Positions 11,769-23,238 of a DNA stretch of 64,000 nucleotides are shown in pieces (positions within the stretch are counted from its first letter, which is position 1; every line of letters starts with the position of its first letter). Made by a program: the position numbers and the translations under genes. This stretch comes from Cephalotrichum gorgonifer. Taxonomy: Eukaryota; Ascomycota; Sordariomycetes; Microascales; Microascaceae. The stretch lies in NCBI GenBank assembly GCA_900312665.1, contig ONZQ02000018.1, positions 210,264-274,263 on the forward strand, written 5' to 3'. The notes below the pieces were generated by a model that did not search any database, was not told where the DNA came from, and saw only the letters and a program-made list of their open reading frames with translations.

Positions 11769-13118
11769 ATGGCGGTTGAGACGCGTGGGCCGACGGTCAC
11801 CGCGGTGGCCGTGAGCTTCGCCGTTATCTCCTTTATTGCCATAGTACTACGACTTTGGTCCCGGGTCTTGGTCGTCAAGACGTTTGGTACTGACGATGGT
11901 TTGTATGCCCTGACAGATCCTGCGGTCGACTGCAGCTGCTAACGCCCCATTTCCAGGACTCATCTGCGTGGCTGTTGTAAGTCTTGGGCTCCAATTCTCC
12001 GAGGCACACAGCCCGAAACGTGTCTGACCCCTCCAGCTGTTATCATGGGCCTTCATCGCATGCACTATCGTCGGTAAGTTCGCTACCTCTCGCCTCGTTC
12101 TCCCCACCCTTCCCACTCGCTCTAACCCGAGGAACGCAGCCGTCCAGCATGGACTCGGAAGCCGTATGGAGGACTTCCTGACCCGCGGCACGGAGAATAT
12201 GATCGCCTACAGCCAGATCGTCTGGATGTCCTCCATCTTCTACAACGCCTGCCTCGGTTTCATCAAGTTCTCCGTACTGGCGCTGTACATGCGCCTCGGC
12301 GACCGGAGCCTACGCCGCCTGGCCATTATCATGATGGGTGTGATCGGATGCCAGGCGGGCGGCAACGTCATGGCGTGTATCTTCCAGTGTACTCCCGTCA
12401 AGGCCGCATACGATGTTACGATCTTGGCGGCGGACAAAAAATGCATTAACATCAACGCCTTTTACCTCGCCAACGCCGCTGTCAACATCTTTACCGATAT
12501 CCTGACGTACACGCTGCCCTTCCCGCTTGTTATGCGCCTCCAGGTCCCCCGGAAGCAGAAGATCGGCGTGGGCGTCATGCTGGGCCTCGGTCTCTTGTGA
12601 GTCTCCCCCTACAGCCCCCCCTTTCCCCTGACAAAAGAATTGCTAGGGATGCTCAGAGGCTAACCATCGCTGCCCCCCAACCCAGCGCTTGCATTTCCTC
12701 GATCGTCAGGATCACCTACATCCCCGTCATGCTCTCGTCCGACGACGCGACCTTCGTCATTTCCAACGCCATGTACTGGTCCGTCATTGAGATCAACATC
12801 GGCATCCTCGCCACCTCCATCCCGTCCTACAAGGCCCTTGCCTCGCGCTACATGCCCGGCCTGCTCAGCAGCAGCAACAAGAAGGGCGGCTCCGGCAGCA
12901 ACGCCGGCTTCAAGATGATGCTCCGGGACCAGAGCGGGAACGACGAGCCCAGAGGCGGGGGGACGGGGAACCGCAGGGCGAACATCCAGACGAACATCAA
13001 GACGGGCGTGGATGATAACAGCAGCGAGGAGGAGCTCTTTAACATACCTGGGCGCATTGGGGTGAGCACGACAATTGTGCACCAGACAGAGGACGCTAGG
13101 TTTGGGAGAGGGCCATGA
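11769..13118 (+). CDS. Rhodopsin-fold integral membrane protein (SAT4/PTH11-like)
   Basis: Five exons (11769-11898, 11957-11976, 12037-12073, 12140-12596, 12686-13118) sum to 358 residues. Exon 2 is only 20 bp and exon 3 only 37 bp, but all phases match and the result is a smooth seven-helix protein. Typical family motifs are present: AIVLRLWSRV in helix 1, a loop GTDDGL, IVWMSSIFYNACLGFIKFSVLALYMR, the Cys-containing FQCTPVKAAYD loop, ININAFYLANAAVNIFTDILTYTLPFPLVMRLQVPRKQKIGVGVM, and ATFVISNAMYWSVIEINIGILATSIPS. The cytosolic tail is Ser/Gly-rich. This is the fungal rhodopsin-like domain family that includes SAT4 and PTH11-related proteins; no CFEM domain is present. It may be a surface sensor, but ligand and function are unknown. 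Confidence 0.9.
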
Positions 13119-13260
13119 CTCCAGTGTGCCTTCATGGGGAACCGTCGACCATCGTCCCGATCTTGTGTACTCGCCAGTTACGAAAACATACGAAGGGCTT
13201 GTCCACCAAGAAAGTTTAGCTAGATAATATAACAAAACACCAGTATTGTTCAACCTTCTG

Positions 13261-15855
13261 CTAGGTTACATCCGTGGTATTATAGTAGTTGTCCGCGTCT
13301 CCCAGCTGGTCGACGATGGAAAGGAAGTCATACGACGAGATCCCAACATTGTCCAAAAACCCATTGTTCATCATCCCCGAAGGAGGGTGCCCTGATGACA
13401 ACTCCATCTCACCAGAGCATGGAATCCCAACCGGATCAGCTTGCTGGGGATATATCCCCCCGCCTCCATCCCCACAGATAATACTCTGAGGTTGAGCATC
13501 CATGCTTAGCGGCGTCGTCAAACCCAGTGCCTGGAGGCCGCTACGCTCCACACGCGTGGCAAGCTCGCCGAATAATGTTTCCAGGTGGGCTAGTTCCGAT
13601 TTTCGCATTTCTGCCACTCTATTTCCCTTAGAAACCATTTCGTCTAGGATGGAGTGTGCCCGTTGGCCATATGTATGGCAGCCATCCAGGTGAGGGAATA
13701 GAGTATTTGCCATAGCTACATGTATAGCCGCTCCATAGGTAAACTCGAGATCGAACGGTAGAAACATTTCTAATTTGTCTCTTATTAGTATTCTTCGTAC
13801 AATGTTGTGATATCGAACAAAACGTACCTAGGAGGCCGTCTTCGCTGGACAATACCTGGAGAGTCATTATAGCAGACTTGATGCCGGTAGATATCAGCGG
13901 CTTTGTCAGTGCCAGAAATCCCTGCCAGTCTCCTTCTTCTTGATCCAGCTTTTCGAGTCGTTCCTTCAGAACGGACAATAAGAGTGGTCTCGTGGCCACG
14001 ATTACACACTTTGCCGACACTGCCCGTCAGATATTTCCAGTACATTAGGAAAGTAGGTTCGATCCACATACCTGATGGTACAAAAGTGTTACATGACGTG
14101 TTTCCTTCGACACCGCATCCACTGCGCTCCGGAAGTTGGCATGAAATACCCTCTCCATCTCTTGGGCGATTCCAACCATGCTCTGCAGGATGGATCTCGT
14201 GGTCTCTAGGAAGGCCCCAAGCTGAGTTTGCTCCGTCTCGTATATTGCTGGACCGAAGGCGAGTCAGCTGTTATCCAAGACACGACGGCTTAAGTAGACT
14301 TACTCTTCAGAATGAAGGACAGCTGGCGGGAGATTCTCACTTGGAGGCTTAGAAGCGAGTCTCGCTGTGGGGCCGTGCTGCTCGTTGAGTCGATCAAGGC
14401 GGTGATGTCGCTGTCTGGTGTTGACATCGGAAGACCCAGAGAGGACGAGAAATGCCGGTCGATGATGTACAACGTCCACCATAGATTTCGACACCGCACA
14501 ACGACATTAACGCCGAGCTCATCTTCGGGAAGCTGGGTATGTAGCCCCTCGAGCTGCGCGATACGTATGGCTTGGCCGACCTACGAGCGATCTCAGCAAG
14601 ACAAACCCTAGATAGACCAGGGTAAATAAACGAACATGAGGAGACCACATACGAATACGTGCGCTGACTCTCTGTAATCGATGGAATACAAAAACAGTCC
14701 TGCCAAGGCCAAGACCTCGATTGCGATGAGACTGTCCTTCCACAAGGACGTCATCTCCGGCATCAACGACATGGCTCGAATAAACAAGCTTGCGGCGGGT
14801 GGATCCTTCGTGTTACTCGGTCGCGACAGGAAGGCCTTACCAAACGCAAGGACTAGGAGGAACTGGACGAACCACAGGCGACACTCGGACGCCTTCGCCA
14901 CGGGGTCGCCGAAGTAGAACTCGCGCATGTGCTTGACGAATTCCCCCTCGTCGAAGAACCTGTAGTTCTGGCCGAGATTGAACTTGACCGTTTCCATCAG
15001 ATAGAGGGCGTGGTCGATAGACGGCAGGCCGCTTGTATCCGGCGTGCAATCCGCGCCGAGAGGGCTCCATTTCAAGGAGTAGACGTCTTCTCCGAAGGAG
15101 TTTGGCGCGCTGTATTCGAGGTTAAGTTTCTCGCTCAGGAGGATGGTCAGCCGGGCAGTGAAGGACCACATTGACGACGGGGCCAACCAAGCTGTGAGGG
15201 CGAGTCGTGTTAGTTGCGAGAACGAGTATAGATGCGCGGGTATTGACCACCTACTCCAGTTGCGCTTGTTCTTGTAGCCGCTCTTGATAGTTGTTGACGG
15301 TTTTGAAAATGGACTAGTCCAAATGATGTTTGGGGCGTCGTCAACGTTGCGGATGGCCGGCAGCTCTTCAGGGCGCGAGCTTGAGTCGGCTAGTGACAAG
15401 TCAGCTACGCTCTGGCACCTTGGCGTGGAAGGGCCCAGCCCACCTCTAGACTCAACACCGGCTTCACCAACCGGGCCGGAAGCGGCGTCATGATATCTCG
15501 GCGACACGGGTGAGTGCCGCTGACCCTGGGCCTGTCTTCTTAACTCGTTGAGATATCTAATCCCCGCCCTCCACTGTTATTCTTCTGAAGCTCGAACAGA
15601 GGGTATAGTTGACGGTCTACCTCTCAGATACGACGACTCGGTGGCCCCCCTCCTCGAAGCGACATTGTACAAACCGCCGTCGGCAGTTCGCGCATGGATC
15701 CTCACCAGAGCATTTTATCTTACTCAGGCGGCAGGCGGCACAGCTGTTTGTGTGGCCGTCACATTAGTCGTCAACACTAGACACCACTACTAGGGGGATT
15801 ATAACCTGACTTACGCATTGGCGGTCCTGCGCAACTTGCGAGACGGACTCTCCAT
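13261..15855 (-). CDS. Zn2Cys6 transcription factor, eight exons
   Basis: Eight exons (15855-15815, 15743-15621, 15556-15255, 15191-14653, 14580-14304, 14247-14072, 14008-13828, 13769-13261) sum to 715 residues with every junction in phase. Exon 1 encodes MESPSRKLRRTANA and exon 2 the canonical zinc cluster C-AA-C-RLSKIK-C-SGEDP-C-AN-C-RRRFVQ-C. A basic helix (YLNELRRQAQ) and a disordered linker follow. The fungal transcription-factor domain then appears with IRIAQLEGLHTQLPEDELG, RCRNLWWTLYIIDRHFSSSLGLP, the LLYHQCVIVATRPLLL junction and FTYGAAIHVAMANTL. It lies among a P450, a membrane receptor-like gene, an aldehyde dehydrogenase and an amine oxidase, so it is a reasonable candidate local regulator; this is positional inference only. 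Confidence 0.9.
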
Positions 15856-17136
15856 GTTATCTCGAGAATATGGAAGTTAAACACGGTTCCGCAACGACGG
15901 ACGGTTCCGGGAGGGGTAGATAGGGGAGGGGGTGGCGGGGATGTAGACACGGGCAAGCGGTGGAATTGAGGGGGGCATACGATAAGCGTCATGCTTGCCC
16001 CAACCACTGTTAAAGGAGACACGTATTGTTATACTTCGTCTCGCATCGGAGAAATATCCTTCGCTGCGATATCTGACAGCGTCGAAGCAAGCGCCAATAC
16101 TCACCGATGGACAGGGCGACATAAGTCTGCCAGCTGGTCTGAGACCTTTCTTTGTCCTTACTCTCTCCGTCACACGACCGCCAGGATCAGGCAATAATAA
16201 TACGAGGTAGAAATCCGCCACAGATCCTGTATAAGCTAGTCCAAATTGGCACCGTGTATGTAGGACGAGCGAATCACTGTTAGGAGCGGAGGCCTGTATC
16301 GTAACCGAACTTGGAGCAATAATCCGATATTGTTAATACTTTAGCTTTAGTGGATAAACTACCCGCTTAAGCTAGGCTTATTCGGGGTGACATCTGTCGA
16401 AGCATTACGAGTACGTAATTTGACATGCGCTCCTCGAGGCCTCATGGAGCTGCAGGCCCCGGGGTCGTCACATCATGCCTGGACAATCATTAATCTCTCT
16501 GGAAATAACAGGGCGAGGACAAGAGTACAAGTTGAATTAATTGCATCGCTGACCATGCCATTCTCTCTAATTGGGAAAGGGGAAGCAGAAGGCTGACAGG
16601 AGGAGGACAAGTGTCCTTGCACATAACAGAGTTGATGAGTAGTAGACCAAGAAGGGAGGATTCGCTCGATGGCTGTCTGCAATATGACTCTTAAATATAT
16701 CCCACGATAGTCTAATGCTACCACAAGGCATTCTCTGAGAACATGCAGCTACGCCAGGCTAGTTTCGTGGGCTCTCTTGAGAGCAATGTTCGAGCTCGAG
16801 GATGGGATACCCGACGAGGTACGTACCCTCGGGAGGGGAAGCCGAGGGAAAACTGGGTCCTCGGATATCCTTCCCGAAGGTGCTTCATCGAAGACTCCGG
16901 CCCGGATTCAAGGAACAGACACGTCGTATGAGGAGTCAAACGACATTGTGGCTGTGATCATAGTCTTGTGGTTAGAGTATTTTAACATAGTGGTTCTCTA
17001 TTCCTCTCTAGCAATTAAATCTTGTCGTGACCGGAAGACAATCTGGTTACATCTGTGTCTCCTACTACTACTACTGCTGCTGCTGCTGATGATACTATTG
17101 CTGCTCAACTTCTTGTTCTAATATACAGAGCAGAAT
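15856..17136. other. Intergenic region between Zn2Cys6 factor and aldehyde dehydrogenase
   Basis: About 1.3 kb between two divergently transcribed genes. I see no gene. A CTA/CTG/GAT trinucleotide microsatellite lies immediately upstream of the dehydrogenase start (annotated separately). Confidence 0.5.
17065..17103. repeat. Trinucleotide microsatellite (CTA/CTG)n
   Basis: Runs of CTA, then CTG, then degraded GAT/CTG triplets lie 35-75 bp before the aldehyde dehydrogenase ATG, probably in its 5' leader. Length changes here could alter leader structure or initiation. Confidence 0.7.
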
Positions 17137-18702
17137 ATGCCTTCATTTGTCTCTTTGCTGAGGGACCCCAGCTTAGTGGTCGAGAAGGCGTATATCAACG
17201 GCCAGTGGGTATCTTCAAAATCCGGCAAGACCTTTCAGGTCCGCAACCCCGCAACGGGCGAAGTCCTTGGATCATGCCCAGAGTCTGACACCAGCGACCT
17301 GAGCGACGCCATCGAAGCCGCATCCGCCGCCTTCCCCTCCTGGAGGGCGCAATCCGGCCGCGCCCGTAGCCGCATTCTCCATAAATTTTTCGACCTCATT
17401 TTCGAAAACAAGGTCGACATCGGGACAATTATTACGGCCGAAAACGGCAAGGCAAGGGCCGACGCCGAGGGCGAGGCTATCTTCTCAGCCGGCTTTTTCG
17501 AGTGGTTCGCGGAAGAGGCACCGCGACTCTACGGCGATGTGGTCCCTCACAGCAATCCCGGCATGCGAACACAAGTCCTCAAGCAGCCTATCGGCGTCTG
17601 CGGCCTGATCACCCCTTGGAACTTCCCCATGGCGATGGGCGCCCGCAAGATAGCCGCCGCGCTCGCAGCCGGCTGCACCGTCGTCCTCAAGTCGGACGGC
17701 CTCACCCCGTTCTCTTCCAACGCCCTCGCAGTCCTGAGCGAGCGCTCCGGGATGCCCAAGGGCGTTCTCAATGTGGTCACGGCCCTTGAAAACACGGCCC
17801 GGCTCGGCGTCGCGATGTGCGACTCAAATGTCGTGAAGAAGATATCTTTCACCGGCTCGACTAGGGTGGGAAAACTCCTCATGCGGCAGTCGAGCGGTAC
17901 GCTTAAGAAATTGAGCCTCGAGCTGGGCGGGATCGCACCCTTCATCGTCTTCGATGATGCAGATATTGAGACGGCCGTTTCTAGCGCTCTAGCTAGCAAG
18001 TTCAAGGTATCCGGACAGACCTGCGTCTGCGCAAATCGGATTTATGTGCAGGACGGAATCTACGACAAGTTCTGTGAGAGACTGGTACAGGAAGCCAGGA
18101 AGTTCCGGGTTGGCAACGGCGCGCAGAATGGCGTTACTCACGGCCCGATGACCACTGGTGTAGCTAAGGTCGAGGAGCACGTGAAGGACGCGGTTGAAAA
18201 GAAGGCTTCCGTCCTGCTGGGCGGTAACTGCCTACCCAATCTCGGCGAGAACTTCTTCGAGCTGACTATTATCGCGGGAGTTGATGACACCATGAAGGTG
18301 ATGAGGGAGGAAACGTTCGGGCCTCTAGCTGCCATCGCCAGGTTCAAGACCGAGGATGAGGTGATTGCCCGGGCCAACAATGTCGAGGTGGGTTTGGCGT
18401 CATATGTCATGACTTCTGACCTCTCTCGGTACTACCGCGTCTCCGAGAGACTCGAGTTTGGAATGGTCGCCGTCAATACCGGGGTCATCTCTGACTCTGC
18501 TGCACCGTAAGTCTTGCCAGTGAAGCAACCCGTGAAAGGGGTTTTGTGTGGCTACAGAAGCATACTGACTCGAAACAGTTTTGGTGGTGTGAAGCATTCC
18601 GGCTTCGGCCGTGAGGGTAGTCGGTATGGGTGCGACGATTACATGGTTTATAAAACGGTTGTCACCGGCGGTATCAACACGCTGTATAGCAGCCGCCTAT
18701 GA
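17137..18702 (+). CDS. NAD(P)-dependent aldehyde dehydrogenase, succinate-semialdehyde-DH-like
   Basis: Two exons (17137-18506, 18579-18702) give 497 residues, the usual family length. The catalytic set is complete: Asn162 in TPWNFP, Lys185, Glu262 in LELGG and the nucleophile Cys296 in SGQTCVCANR. The C-terminal FGGVKHSGFGREGSRYG motif places it close to succinate semialdehyde dehydrogenases, which oxidise an aldehyde to the acid. Two conserved stretches deviate: LELGGIAPF where the family normally reads LELGGNAPF, and VLKSDGLTP where it normally reads KPAEDTP, so cofactor or substrate preference may differ from housekeeping enzymes. The gene is convergent with a flavin amine oxidase 342 bp away; together they could carry an amine through its aldehyde to the acid (inference). 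No targeting signal is evident. Confidence 0.93.
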
Positions 18703-19044
18703 CGTGGAAAGCCTATTGAGGGAGCTAGAATACAACTAGTTTGCAGGAATCAGGATAGCATAACCTAATATCTCATTGTAACGCGTTAAAAGTTTTCTGG
18801 TAGAGAAACGAAAAGTGATACAAGCGAGTCTCAGACTCTCCCCCCCTTCCCCTCTCCTCTCCCGGCCCGGAGCAGCTTCAAGGTCCAAAGTTCCGCAAGG
18901 TTTAGCCCAAACTCTTACTTCCGTTGGCAACATGATTCCTCTCACCGTCACCTGAGCTGAAAATGGTCCGTTCTTAGGATACCATTTAAATTTGGCACAA
19001 AATGGCCGTTCTGATGTATTCTCATTATAGCTAGTCCACGAGGT
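18703..19044. other. Convergent spacer, aldehyde dehydrogenase / amine oxidase
   Basis: This 342-bp spacer between the two 3' ends holds only a pyrimidine-rich tract near 18841. I see no gene. Confidence 0.5.
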
Positions 19045-20568
19045 TTACAATCGAGATCTGGGCATCTCCTTCCCAAGAGCATCAATCACTTCCTTGGCGC
19101 CCTTCTCACCCGAAGCAAGAGCTCCCTCCATATATCCCTTCCAATCATCAGAATACTCGGTTCCAACAAAGTGGAGGTTGCCGACTGGCTTGCCGTAAAC
19201 TCCGGCAAACTTGGTGTAGTGGCCGATTGCGGTGACGGGGGCCAGGGCACCTCTGCTGTACTCCTCATGCTGCCATATCTGCCCAAAGAACTCAATGGGA
19301 TGGTATGCCTCAGAGTCCTGGCCGACATCGAAAGCGGCCGCGAGTTCGTCGAGGATGACCTTGCGGCGCTCATGAGGGTACAACGTGGCCCATTTCTCAC
19401 CCTCGCGGCCGTTAACGAAACAGGTGAAACCGTAGACGCCCGCGTCATCTACGCTGGTGTCACGGATCACGCAAGCTGGACCCTTATAGCTCATGACAAA
19501 GCCATTGAACCCGAGATCCCGCCACCAAGGGCGCTGATAAAAGACGATAGCCTTGTTGTAGTGCCCGAGTTTTGCTGCGCTGGTGACCTCCCGTAGCGCG
19601 GTTGGGAGAGCGGGCGAAAAGTTCAACTCCTTATACATAGTACTAGGGATAGAAATTATGGCTTTCCTGGCCCTGAACACCTTGCCTGTCGTCGTGGCAA
19701 CGTTGACGTGGCTCTTGTTGTTCTCAATTGATACAACTGGAGAGGATAGATGAATTTTTCCGTGTCCAATGAGGCCGGCGATCCCCCTGGCAATGGATTG
19801 TGTGCCTAAAACGGAGTACTTTAGTTCGGCGAGGTTCTTTAACCGAACAGGGTCGGCCCTACCTGTGGTAATTCTCATATAGTTGCCGCCTGTATGGTCA
19901 TCGGCTCGGATTGCTAGAAGTCCACGGTTCGACCGGCAGTAGTCGATAAACCAAGCGGCCGACTCCTCGGTCGACTCCAGACCATGCATAACACGGACCC
20001 AGAGGTTGACCATTGCCACAGTCTCCGGCCCCGCTCCGAGATTGCGCACATATTGGTCTAGGGATACCTCGTCATCCTCCTTGCGGAGGCCACCGGGCTT
20101 CAGTGATTCCGCTTGAATATGGTCCCGGACCTTTTCCAGGCTCCTCTTTTCCTCTGGAGAAAACTTGGACAAATACGTCAGTCAGTCGACGCACGCCTAC
20201 TCATGGGTTGGCACTAGAGCCATTGTAGACTCTTCATCACTTACCTCGGGAGTTGTCCCTTGGAGGAACTCCATCCTCTTTCCATTCCCATTCAACAACA
20301 CCGCCTTATGTCCTAGTCTTTGCTTCACAATCTTGCTCTCGAGGCCAAACTTTTTGATGTATGACCAGATCCGTGGCTGCAGGTTGTCGTTGACCCACGC
20401 AGCTCCAAGATCGGCAACGCCCCGACCGTTCGCTAAAGGTACGGTCCAGCTTTTTCCTCCGACACGGTCACGGGCCTCAACGACGACAACTGACAGGCCG
20501 GTCTGCTGTGCAGAGTAGGCGGCTTGAAGTCCGCTGAAGCCGGCACCGATCACGACGACGTCAAACAT
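19045..20568 (-). CDS. FAD-dependent amine oxidase (monoamine oxidase family)
   Basis: Two exons (20568-20245, 20163-19045) give 480 residues. The N-terminus is an FAD Rossmann motif (VVVIGAGFSGLQAA, then VVEARDRVGGKSW). The middle carries the monoamine-oxidase signatures GHYNKAIVFYQRPWW and GFNGFVMSYKGP, and the end carries the flavin-binding FVGTEYSDDWKGYMEGALASGEKGA. No Cys sits at the site used for covalent flavin attachment in animal MAO, so FAD is probably non-covalent, as in Aspergillus MAO-N. The protein lacks an ER anchor and has no C-terminal SKL-type signal. The reaction is oxidation of a primary amine to aldehyde, H2O2 and ammonia; the neighbouring aldehyde dehydrogenase is a natural partner. 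The intron acceptor is AAG rather than the more common CAG or TAG. Confidence 0.92.
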
Positions 20569-22051
20569 TCCTACTTAGAAGGGGGTAGCAGATGGGGCTA
20601 GTTAGTGGTCGACGATTCGAGAAAGGCTTATGACGGACGGAAACCGAGTAGCTTGCAATAATATGAATGGTATTAAAATAGTGACCACAAGCTCTTGATT
20701 GGGGAAGTGAAAGGGAACGGGGGAGGGCCGAGGAAGTCCGCACTATGCTTACCTTGGAGCTTTCTATTAGAGCCACACTAGCGATCACGTTCGACCACGT
20801 CTCGGATCCTAGATCCGACAGCTAAATCGAGTCCGACGTGGGGAGTACGCAAATGAGAAAGCTCAGCTCATAAGACAGATCCTGCCAACCGCCGCTGTCC
20901 TATGGGATTTGGCACCGAGCGGAGTCGAAGTGGGATACCAGAAAGCAACCGTCACAGGAATTCCTGCATCCCATTTGTCCTAGTTCCCGGCCGGGGTATC
21001 CAGAAAGACCTGCTTAATTCGACCCGCAACCAATCTCACTGCAAGTGGCGTGTAACCCTGATACAATGAATGCGGCGAAGTGGGACGCTTCGGTTGGGCG
21101 GTAGTATTGACGAGCGCCTTTTAATCCGAACAGGCATCGGGAACGTCAACCGACGGAGCGTTTAAACTAAAGCAGCTCTGCACGCCATGCAGCCACCCAT
21201 TTTCTCCCCGAGGGATACTAATAATAGCAGCTTTCCAAATCATGAACTTGCCCCACAAATCTTGAACTGTCAGAACCCAGGGCCGTGACTTTTGAATCTC
21301 CTTGGTGTCTAACTACCACCTCGGCTTCCGAAGCCGAGATGGGAGTGAAGGCTCAGAACGCAACTCACTACCTGCATGGTCTCGGATGCGGCTAGATTCG
21401 GCTGGAACTCCCGATGCAGCACACTTAGACAGATACTCCAACTTTGGCTCCCCGACCCGATGGTCACTTTCTTGTGATACATCGGAATGGGAAACTGGCA
21501 GGGGCTGTCTCTATCTAGCTCCGCACCGAATTCTTGACTACCCGAGCACCCCGAAGTTATTAGTGTCAGAGCACACCACACATGTGCTGCACGGCTTGCA
21601 CAGATGCAGATACGAGTAGAGCTTATAGTAGCCATGTGACTCGGAATAACCCTTGGAGGTCTTCGTGTCGACGGCTAGGCGTTCAAGAGTCGTCTCGGGG
21701 TGGACCAGCGGGTGATTTAATTCACAAGCGGCGCCCGATAGTGGCCGCCACGTCACATTGTGGCATACTACCAACTTCCGTGCGCTCCTATATCTGCACT
21801 ATTGCAGGTGTCATGGACAATCGGCCTAGACCACTTCCGCGCGGTGTGGCAGCCGAAGACTTGCCACGTCGCGACTCGGACCAACTTGTGAATAGGTGGA
21901 GGGTGGCGAAACCAGTCTGCCCGCAAACACGACATCACCTTTTAAACAGCAGCCAATATGGAAAGGATTCACCGTGCATCGTAAAATTCATAGTAAAATA
22001 TGGATGATCGCTACTATGATCGCCAACACACAGCCCGTCCGCGACCGCTCG
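20569..22051. other. Intergenic region with a perfect 9-bp-arm palindrome
   Basis: About 1.5 kb upstream of the amine oxidase and downstream of the dioxygenase-like gene. I see no gene I can support. An inverted repeat lies at 21320-21338 (separate entry). Confidence 0.5.
21320..21338. promoter_or_regulatory. Palindrome CGG-N9-CCG, candidate Zn2Cys6 site
   Basis: The sequence CTCGGCTTC-C-GAAGCCGAG is a perfect inverted repeat with 9-bp arms and one central base. It presents inverted CGG triplets, the half-site bound by Zn2Cys6 dimers. It is about 750 bp upstream of the amine oxidase start. Binding is not shown. Confidence 0.35.
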
Positions 22052-23238
22052 CTAGTCTGTAAGTTCATCAATCATGGACTCGACAAATTCCTTCTGCTCC
22101 GTCAGCCAAACCCTCATCTCAGCGGTGTCGAACGGCTTCTTCGCAAGCTCTCGACAGCGCTCGGCCTTAGCCTTAGCGCGGATCCTCTCCTCGAGAATCT
22201 CCAGGCGGTACTCAGTGTACTGGGTGTAAAGCTCCGACCTGTTGCTAATGCCACGGACGCCCGTCAGAACCGTCTCATCCCTGACGTGGGGCGACTTTGG
22301 TCGGAAGCAGGTGACCATGCTGATACGTTCACGACCCCCGAGCGCCTTCAATGCCTGATGCTCGATGTATCTGCCCTGCATCACGACAGCAGTGCCCTGT
22401 TATTCATAATGTTAGCGCCAATATTGTCATGCCTGGAACGATCAGCCAGATGTAGGGACAGTAAATCGAACGTACCATTGCTGGCCCGCGGACCTTGAGA
22501 ATGTCCCCATGGGCAGTCCTCAGAGCAGTCTCCCCACCAATCATATCTGTGCAATCTGAGAGCATCACCACGCAGACAAAGGGGAAACTGTCATAGTGCC
22601 AAGCAAACGCGGGCAAATCATTGTCCTCCACCATGGGGTCCTCTCTGGCTCTATCGGCGGGGGCAGGCTTGTTGACGGAGATGTTGATGTTGGCGATCTC
22701 GAAATCGAAAGAGGGCACTAGATCAATTCCGGCGACTTTCGAGATTCCGGAAATGAGTTCCGGGGAGTTCCACGCTGCATATGTGAACGAGGCTCGCCTT
22801 TTTCTCGCAGTATTAGTGAAACCAACCAGCTGCGCAAGTGGATCCTATCTGAGTCTTAACTTACGCTGTACCCATGCCCCTAATCATGTTCTTGCTAAAG
22901 TCAGAAGTATACTGACAATCACGGAGGACGTCGTCACTGAACACCTCTGCTCTTATTTGCTGGATGGCTTCCGCGGTGAACAGGGGGAAGGGCTCCGAGA
23001 CAGCAATGGGAGATATTCCGTGGCCCTCAAGGCCAAGGTCCTTCATGGTAGTGACGTGAGCCGGGGGCTCAAAGTTCAAGTGTTGGTCGGAGTTGAAGTC
23101 AATCCGTTCCGTGAGCTTTGCCTCATCTATTAGGTACTGGGGGAGAGGGTCGGTCGGACGCCTTGCTGTCTTGGTCTTTGGGCCGATGACGGTAGGCGCT
23201 CGAGGCACCTGAGGCTCTTGAGAGAGCACTTCAGGCAT
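22052..23238 (-). CDS. 2-oxoglutarate/Fe(II) dioxygenase-like protein
   Basis: Three exons (23238-22865, 22803-22476, 22396-22052) give 348 residues. The N-terminal third contains LGLEGHGISPIAVSEPFPLF and ..IRAEVFSDDVL, followed by FSKNMIRGMG. The core reads VPSFDFEIANINISVN, then FAWHYDSFPFVCVVMLSD (an HxD pair), GGETALRTAHGDIL, and GTAVVMQGRYIEHQALKALGGRERISMVTCFR with a late His and Arg. This order (HxD, strand-rich core, distal His, Arg about 12 residues later) fits the 2-oxoglutarate-dependent dioxygenase fold. The C-terminus is a long Glu/Lys/Arg-rich helix. I recognise the protein as a conserved fungal type but know no substrate. No targeting signal is visible. The first intron acceptor (TGCGAG) was chosen because it alone keeps the frame. 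Confidence 0.78.

Noticed and set aside
15877..16221. 114-codon minus-strand frame upstream of the second Zn2Cys6 gene
   Set aside because: No domain or signal peptide, and not in phase with the zinc-cluster exon, which starts cleanly at 15855.
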